Positions 8,201 through 11,657 of a stretch of DNA of 11,657 nt are shown here, piece after piece. Each line of letters begins with the position of its first letter. Position 1 is the first letter of the stretch. Origin of the DNA: an uncultured Clostridia bacterium. GTDB taxonomy: Bacteria; Bacillota; Clostridia; Oscillospirales; Acutalibacteraceae. The DNA is taken from positions 1 through 11,657 of the forward strand of contig CANQGN010000033.1 in assembly GCA_947623215.1 (NCBI GenBank), written 5' to 3'. Made by a program: the position numbers and the translations under genes. A model generated the notes under the pieces. It was not told the DNA's origin, did not search any database, and saw nothing but the letters and a program-made list of their open reading frames with translations.

Positions 8201-8747
8201 GGCGGACGGCGGGCGGGTCAGCCTGCTGTGCATGGTAAACGGGCTGCGCACCGCTTTAACCAAAAAGAACGAAACCATGGCCTACGCCACGGCGGAGGAT
8301 GAAACCGGCAGCATGGAGCTGGTGCTCTTTCCCAAAACCTACCAGTCCGCCCGCCCGCTGCTTACCGAGGGGGCGGTGTGCCGGGTGACCGGGCGGCTTT
8401 CGCTGCGCGAGGAACGCCCCCCGGCCCTAATAGCCGAGTCGGTCGACCGGCCGGGCGACCCGGCTAAGGCGGCGGTACAAACGCCCGCTCCGGCGGCGGC
8501 AGAACCCCCCGCCCCCGGGCGGCTGCACGGGCTGCATTTGCTGCTCGACTCTACCGAGTGCGAAGCGGCCGAGCGCTGCTTTGCCCTGCTCTCGCTTTTT
8601 CCGGGCGATACGCCGGTCTATTTAAAGCTGCGCCAAAGCGGCAAGCGGCTGCTCGTCCCCCGCGAGCGGTTTATTACCCCAAACGAACCCATGCTGCGCG
8701 AGCTGCGCTCGCTGCTGGGCGAGGGGGGCGTTTATTGGGAGCCGTAA
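5298..8747 (+). CDS. dnaE: DNA polymerase III alpha subunit, DnaE type
   Basis: This C-family replicative polymerase has 1149 residues. In Firmicutes that also carry PolC, DnaE usually extends primers on the lagging strand. The N-terminal PHP domain keeps a full set of likely metal ligands: His8 and His10 (HLH), Asp41 and His42, Glu67, His88, Cys138, and Asp206 and His208. The palm follows, with GPGRGSGAGS near 355-364 and the catalytic aspartates Asp397 and Asp399 in PDFDIDF, plus Asp549 in KIDLLGL. A helix-hairpin-helix lies near 815, an OB fold near 955-1050, a Pro/Ala-rich linker near 1060, and a C-terminal domain ends at 1149. No internal proofreading exonuclease domain is present, which distinguishes it from PolC. 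The start ATG 5298 follows AGGAGG at 5281-5286. It lies 30 bases after the terminator and has no clear promoter of its own. Confidence 0.97.
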   Translation: MAEFVHLHLHTEYSLLDGACRIHELMAALKAMGQTAVAITDHGALFGAVEFYKAAVAAGIRPIIGCEVYVAPRSRHGRSHGVDDHPYHLVLLCENNTGYQNLMRLVSAAQTEGFYGKPRVDRELLERWHEGLIALSGCLAGEVAQKLLAGDRPGAEAAARWYQSVFGAEGYYIELQNHGLPDQLRLLPLLRSLAAETGIPLVATNDCHYLTKEDRHMQRVLLCLQTGTTLTDAGGLAANTGDQMYVKSADEMSALFADTPQAIENTLRIAERCRVSFTFGELKLPAFPLAGDHAAFLRQMSEEGLRRLYGPAPPAEVTDRLQYELSVIEKMGYVDYYLIVWDFIRYAREQGIPVGPGRGSGAGSLVAYCIGITGVDPIRYQLLFERFLNPERVSMPDFDIDFCYVRREEIVAYLVRKYGAGHVAQIVTFGTLAAKAAVRDVARVMDLPYKTGDKIARLVPGRLKITLREALEESPELAALYEQDEEARRVIDMAMRIEGMPRHASTHPAGVVITRRPVVEYVPLARGDDSPVTQFPMTTLEELGLLKIDLLGLRNLTVMETARRTICETEPDFSLENLPEDDPAVYEMLAKGDSLGVFQFESAGMKRLLTRLRPTTIEDLTAALALYRPGPMKSIQTYLDNRRNPERIQYLIPALEPILRVTYGCLVYQEQVMQVCRTVAGYSYGHADVVRRAMAKKKHDVMERERASFVAGAVERGTAEETANRIFDGMVDFASYAFNKSHAVAYAMVAYKTAYLKCRYPVAYFAALLTSVIDSTDKMAEYLHECALRGIRVLPPDVNRSGRDFTVHRGDIVFGLLAVKNIGAGLIDAILQSRQTGGPFTDLADFCRRLQGRELNRRAVESLIRSGAMDCFGVGRRPMLLAVDSLLAALQQERRDNVAGQLGLFDAPGARQQPPVPPAEEFDRETLLRMEKETVGLYLSGHPLQGYRTPGEKTGARIAHFTGEAAAGADGGRVSLLCMVNGLRTALTKKNETMAYATAEDETGSMELVLFPKTYQSARPLLTEGAVCRVTGRLSLREERPPALIAESVDRPGDPAKAAVQTPAPAAAEPPAPGRLHGLHLLLDSTECEAAERCFALLSLFPGDTPVYLKLRQSGKRLLVPRERFITPNEPMLRELRSLLGEGGVYWEP

Positions 8748-8775
8748 GGGACGGGCCGATTCGCTTTTTTTCAAT

Positions 8776-8801
8776 TTTTTCACACCTTTTTTTGTGAAAA
8801 A
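8776..8801. repeat. AT-rich inverted repeat upstream of the pfkA promoter, possible operator
   Basis: TTTTTCACA (8776-8784) and TGTGAAAAA (8793-8801) are perfect 9-base inverted repeats around an 8-base spacer. The right arm ends two bases before the -35 hexamer of the pfkA promoter. The stem is A+T-rich and is not followed by a T-run, so it is a poor intrinsic terminator in either direction. A binding site for a dimeric regulator is a reasonable alternative, but I cannot name the protein. Confidence 0.5.
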
Positions 8802-8803
8802 CC

Positions 8804-8832
8804 TTGACTTTTCGCCCTTAGACGGATAGAAT
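8804..8832 (+). promoter_or_regulatory. pfkA: Housekeeping (sigma-A type) promoter of pfkA
   Basis: TTGACT at 8804-8809 and TAGAAT at 8827-8832 are separated by 17 bases; each matches consensus in five of six positions. Transcription would begin near 8839, about 37 bases before the pfkA ATG. Runs of T at 8765-8771, 8775-8780 and 8787-8793 lie just upstream and could serve as an UP element. The promoter makes pfkA independent of dnaE, although I see no strong dnaE terminator between the genes. Confidence 0.85.
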
Positions 8833-8875
8833 GAAACAGTTAGGAAATATTTTGTCCCAATGGAGGGGTTGCCTT

Positions 8876-9844
8876 ATGAAAATCAACACGATTGGCGTTT
8901 TAACCAGCGGCGGCGATGCACCGGGTATGAACGCGGCCGTGCGTGCCGTGGTTCGCTCGGCATTAGACAGGGGACTGAAGGTAAAAGGAATTTTACGCGG
9001 CTATAACGGCCTGATTGACGATGAAATTACCGACCTGAACATTCGCAGCGTGTCAGATATTATCCACCGCGGCGGCACGGTGCTTTACACCGCCCGCAGC
9101 CCCCGCTTTCGCGAGGAAGAGGGAATGCAAACCGCCATGCAAACCTGCCAGCGGCAGGGGATTGACGGCATTGTTTGCATTGGGGGCGACGGTACCTTTC
9201 GCGGGGCGCGCGATTTGTCGCTGCACGGCATTCCCTGCGTGGGCGTGCCCGGCACCATAGATAACGACATTGCCAGCACCGAGTATTCCATCGGATTCGA
9301 CACGGCGGTCAACACCTGTATGGAAATGGTCGACCGCCTGCGCGACACCGCCCAGTCGCACGACCGCTGCACGGTGGTAGAGGTAATGGGGCGGGGCGCC
9401 GGGTATTTGGCGCTGCACTCCGGCGTGGCCTGCGGCGCAACCGCCGTGGTGGTGCCCGAAATTAAAATTGACGTAGAAGAAGATATTATCGGCAAAATTA
9501 TGCGGGCCAAAAAGACCGGCAAAAAGCACTTTATTGTGGTGGTGGCCGAAGGCGTAGGCGGGGTCGATATGCTCGCCGGGCGCATTCAAACCGAAACGGG
9601 TATCGACACCCGCGCCACCGTGCTGGGCCACGTGCAGCGGGGGGGCAGCCCCAGCGTGCGCGACCGGGTAACGGCCAGCAAAATGGGCTACGAGGCGGTG
9701 CAGCTGCTCGCGCAGGGCATCGGCAACCGCGTGGTGGCCGAAAAAGACGGGAAAATTGTCGATTACGACATTTACGAAGCGCTGAATATGGAAAAGGCGT
9801 TTGACGAAAAGCTTTACCGCATCGCCAACGCCATCAACAATTAA
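8876..9844 (+). CDS. pfkA: ATP-dependent 6-phosphofructokinase
   Basis: PfkA phosphorylates fructose 6-phosphate to fructose 1,6-bisphosphate, the committed step of glycolysis; the product activates HprK in Firmicutes. The protein is 322 residues, the normal bacterial length. Motifs are LTSGGDAPGMNAAVR (9-23), GGDGT (103-107) and PGTIDND (125-131) with catalytic Asp129, then MGRGAGY (171-177) and LGHVQRGGSPS. Gly106 and Gly126 stand where pyrophosphate-dependent enzymes have Asp and Lys, which points to ATP as donor. ATG 8876 has GGAGGGG just upstream; the in-frame ATG at 8831 overlaps the -10 hexamer and is rejected. By my alignment to E. coli numbering, the effector-site Glu187 is Thr189 here, and Lys/Arg211 is Thr214, so allosteric control may differ. 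A terminator follows the stop. Confidence 0.97.
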   Translation: MKINTIGVLTSGGDAPGMNAAVRAVVRSALDRGLKVKGILRGYNGLIDDEITDLNIRSVSDIIHRGGTVLYTARSPRFREEEGMQTAMQTCQRQGIDGIVCIGGDGTFRGARDLSLHGIPCVGVPGTIDNDIASTEYSIGFDTAVNTCMEMVDRLRDTAQSHDRCTVVEVMGRGAGYLALHSGVACGATAVVVPEIKIDVEEDIIGKIMRAKKTGKKHFIVVVAEGVGGVDMLAGRIQTETGIDTRATVLGHVQRGGSPSVRDRVTASKMGYEAVQLLAQGIGNRVVAEKDGKIVDYDIYEALNMEKAFDEKLYRIANAINN

Positions 9845-9860
9845 GCCCTTTGCAGCCATT

Positions 9861-9910
9861 CCCCCGGCGGCGAATCTTTTGGGATTCGCCGCCGGGGGTT
9901 CGTTTTTTTT
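9861..9910 (+). terminator. Intrinsic terminator of pfkA
   Basis: Bases 9861-9876 and 9883-9898 form a perfect 16-base-pair GC-rich stem around a TTTTGG loop, followed by TTCG and eight T residues. It lies 16 bases after the pfkA stop. Read from the minus strand the stem is not followed by a T-run, so it is a weaker end for the convergent spoIIP transcript. Confidence 0.93.
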
Positions 9911-9917
9911 CTCTTTG

Positions 9918-10988
9918 CTATTCTTTTAGCACCTTCGCCAGCGCCGTGGCCAATAACTCGCCGGAGTAAACCGCTTCGGCCAGCGTGTTGGCGTCGGTGC
10001 CGATTTCGATTAACATAGAGCCCGGCAGCAGGTCAAAGTTGTATTTGCAGGCCTTAAACAGCAGCGGCCGCGCAAGGCCGGGGTAGTCGGCCTCTAACCG
10101 TCGCTGTAACAGCAGGCAAACGCGCAGGTTCTGCTCCCAGTTGGGGAAGCCCTCTACCGAGCCGGTCTCGCACCCCGCCAAAATCATCACCTGCGCCGCC
10201 TTTTTGCCCTGTACGGTGGCGGTGGGCTTAATTTTGGTGTCGTCGTCTTTGTCTATGGCGTCGCGGTGGGCGTCTATCACTACCCGAATCGAGGGGTACT
10301 CCTGCAAATACCGCCGAATGGTCTCGGCGCTGCGGGTGTAGTTGGGCGAGTCGTGCAGCGTTTGGTCGTGCAGGGTGGCAATGCCGGCGGCCTTCAGCGT
10401 TTCGGCTATCGCCCGGCCTACCCGCACCACGTTCTTTTCTACGTCGGTCGAGCGGGTAGAGGCGGACTTTACGTAGTAGCCCGCGTCGGCGTCGGCAAAG
10501 GCTTCGGTGGCGTGGGTATGTACAATGAGCACCTGCGGGCTGCTGCTGTTGGTTTTGTTTACCGGAAAAGGCAGCCCCTTAGAAAGCAGCTCGGCGAGGT
10601 TCAGCTTTACATCGGTTTTGTTGCTTACATGCACCCCGCCGCCGGAGGTGTTGGCGGCGGTAAGCGACAGGGTGGCGGTTTGCACCTTGCCGGTTTCTAC
10701 CCCCTTTGGCGGGGCGGCGGGGGCAGAAGAAGTCTCCACCTCGTCAGTCGCCGTGGAGGCCGTTTTGGCGGTCGATTCGGCGGCGGCGGAAGAAGCGGCC
10801 TGCGAGACGCCCCCGTCGCTTGCCGGGGCAGACCCCCAAACCCCCAGCAGACCGTCTGCCAGCTGCAAGGCGGCCGAAAGGGCGGCCGCCCGCCGAACCA
10901 CCCCCATAAGGGGGGCGGAAGAATGAAAAAGCAACGCCCCGGCGGTTGCAAGGGCGCACAGCGCGACGAGCGGTTTTCTTCGTTTCAT
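9918..10988 (-). CDS. spoIIP: Stage II sporulation protein P (septal/engulfment peptidoglycan hydrolase)
   Basis: SpoIIP works with SpoIID and SpoIIM in the mother cell membrane during engulfment; it has amidase and endopeptidase activity on peptidoglycan. The protein is 356 residues, somewhat shorter than the roughly 400 in B. subtilis. A membrane segment lies at about 6-22 after a basic start, followed by a Ser/Ala-rich linker (about 53-105). The catalytic domain starts near 150. Its likely zinc and active-site residues are His157, His159 and Glu162 in VHTHATEAF, His241 in DAHRD, and Glu328 in LIEIG. The ATG at 10988 is preceded by AAAGGAAAGGGGG on the minus strand. It lies 51 bases after gpr, as in the gpr-spoIIP pair of B. 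subtilis, and converges with pfkA. The missing part relative to Bacillus is probably linker. Confidence 0.93.
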   Translation of the reverse strand: MKRRKPLVALCALATAGALLFHSSAPLMGVVRRAAALSAALQLADGLLGVWGSAPASDGGVSQAASSAAAESTAKTASTATDEVETSSAPAAPPKGVETGKVQTATLSLTAANTSGGGVHVSNKTDVKLNLAELLSKGLPFPVNKTNSSSPQVLIVHTHATEAFADADAGYYVKSASTRSTDVEKNVVRVGRAIAETLKAAGIATLHDQTLHDSPNYTRSAETIRRYLQEYPSIRVVIDAHRDAIDKDDDTKIKPTATVQGKKAAQVMILAGCETGSVEGFPNWEQNLRVCLLLQRRLEADYPGLARPLLFKACKYNFDLLPGSMLIEIGTDANTLAEAVYSGELLATALAKVLKE

Positions 10989-11016
10989 GGCCGCCTTCCC
11001 CCTTTCCTTTATTCTA

Positions 11017-11045
11017 TCTTTATGCGAGCTTTCGCAGGGTTATAC
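11017..11045 (-). promoter_or_regulatory. spoIIP: Possible sigma-E-like promoter of spoIIP
   Basis: On the minus strand GTATAAC (11045-11039) and CATAAAGA (11024-11017) are 14 bases apart. They partly match the sigma-E boxes (about KMATATT and CATACAnT). The -35 side overlaps the gpr stop codon, and the start point would lie about 22 bases before the spoIIP ATG. A separate promoter would make sense because SpoIIP acts in the mother cell while gpr is expressed in the forespore. The match is weak. Confidence 0.3.
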
Positions 11046-11657
11046 CAGCGCCGAGAGCACCTCCGGCGGCAGGTGGGGGTGGAGCGCGCAGTTAATAGAG
11101 AGCGCCACCAAATCCGCCGCGTGCTCTATCATGCTGTCTATCTCGCGGGGGGTCACCATCATTTCGGCGGCTTCCCCCAGCAGCCCCTGCTGCGAGGGGC
11201 GGTTTTCGTTTTGCAGCAGGTCGCAGGCCAGCGTGGCGGCGTCTACCACCGTGGGCACTCCCAGCGCCACCACCGGCACGCCCAGCGTTTGGCGGTTAAT
11301 TTCGCTGCGGGCGTTGCCCACGCCGGAGCCGGGGGTAATGCCGGCGTCTGTCAGCTGCACCGTGCAGCCCAGCCGCGCAAGCCGCCGGGAGGCCAGCGCG
11401 TCGATTACCACCACCGCCGCCGGGCGAATTTGCTGCACCATGCCCCGCAAAATTTCGGCCGTTTCAATGCCGGTTTTGCCCAGCACCCCGGGCGAGAAAA
11501 CCGAAACCGGCCGCAGCTCGCCCAGCCCCAGCCGGTCGGCCAGCGCGGGGGCAATGTGGCGGGTGGCCAAAATGCGGGCAACGGTTTTGGGGCCCAGCGC
11601 GTCCGGCGTGATGTCGCGGTTGCCCAGCCCTGCTATCAGCAGCGGCCCCTCTTTGGG
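11040..11657 (-). CDS. gpr: GPR germination endopeptidase, N-terminus beyond the window
   Basis: GPR is made as an inactive precursor in the forespore and degrades small acid-soluble spore proteins when the spore germinates. The frame stays open to the window edge, so 205 C-terminal residues are visible; the TTG at 11570 is an internal Leu codon and not the start. Family blocks, in order, are AGLGNRDITPDALGP, ATRH, SPGVLGKTGIET, VVIDALASRRLARLG, TDAGITPGSGVGNAR, TLGVPVVALGVPTVVDAAT and MMVTPREIDSMIE, with a short tail. The segment between the VVDAAT block and MMVTP is shorter than in Bacillus GPR. The family is an atypical aspartic peptidase; I do not assign the catalytic pair. The processing region lies outside the window. 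The gene is followed by spoIIP in the same direction. Confidence 0.95.
   Translation of the reverse strand, partial: PKEGPLLIAGLGNRDITPDALGPKTVARILATRHIAPALADRLGLGELRPVSVFSPGVLGKTGIETAEILRGMVQQIRPAAVVVIDALASRRLARLGCTVQLTDAGITPGSGVGNARSEINRQTLGVPVVALGVPTVVDAATLACDLLQNENRPSQQGLLGEAAEMMVTPREIDSMIEHAADLVALSINCALHPHLPPEVLSALV

Noticed and set aside
8741..8771. Intrinsic terminator directly after dnaE
   Set aside because: There is a T-run at 8765-8771 but only a weak four-pair stem before it, separated from the T-run, so I do not call a terminator.
8776..8801. Rex or CRP/FNR site upstream of pfkA
   Set aside because: Half-sites are arranged TCACA then TGTGA with 8 bases between, opposite to CRP/FNR order, and the Rex spacing and flanking bases do not fit, so no regulator is assigned.
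8831..8875. Longer start for pfkA at ATG 8831
   Set aside because: This ATG overlaps the -10 hexamer; GGAGGGG precedes ATG 8876, where the conserved N-terminus begins.
9053..9859. 268-codon open frame on the minus strand opposite pfkA
   Set aside because: It mirrors pfkA over most of its length, is rich in His, Ala and Gly as expected for an antisense shadow, and runs into the pfkA 3' end.

Overview
The window looks like a piece of chromosomal housekeeping DNA from a GC-rich, endospore-forming member of the Clostridia. A relative of the Oscillospiraceae/Ruminococcaceae is my best guess, from gene content and order only. The evidence is HPr kinase, an ROK glucokinase with a zinc motif, the murB-rapZ-whiA block typical of Firmicutes, and a gpr-spoIIP sporulation pair. 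Coding density is high and every gene I accept reads through without frameshift. I found no rRNA, tRNA, CRISPR array, insertion sequence or phage gene.

Layout. Positions 1-307 hold the 3' end of a sugar phosphate isomerase/epimerase-like gene, followed by an intrinsic terminator (333-376). A near-consensus housekeeping promoter (408-436) then starts a plus-strand operon: hprK, a glucokinase, murB, rapZ and whiA, with small gaps and one ATGA overlap. A long hairpin terminator (5201-5267) overlaps the whiA stop codon. Only 30 bases later comes dnaE, which has no convincing promoter of its own. pfkA follows behind a clear promoter (8804-8832) with an AT-rich inverted repeat just upstream, and ends at a 16-bp-stem terminator. 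From 9918 on, the minus strand carries gpr (5' end cut by the window edge) and spoIIP, convergent with pfkA.

How the genes relate. HprK senses glycolytic state and phosphorylates HPr; glucokinase and PfkA supply glycolytic flux. MurB commits UDP-sugars to peptidoglycan. RapZ is a nucleotide-binding protein tied in other bacteria to amino-sugar control, and WhiA is a DNA-binding protein linked to division and growth. The plus strand therefore couples carbon status, wall synthesis, cell cycle and replication (DnaE). The minus pair belongs to sporulation: SpoIIP cuts septal peptidoglycan during engulfment, and GPR degrades small acid-soluble proteins at germination.

I do not see a previously undescribed system here. 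The points most worth a second look are a strong codon-junction bias (Val before GAN codons is nearly always GTA), the lack of yvcK between rapZ and whiA, the hairpin over the whiA stop, the pfkA promoter architecture, and apparent substitutions in the PfkA effector site.
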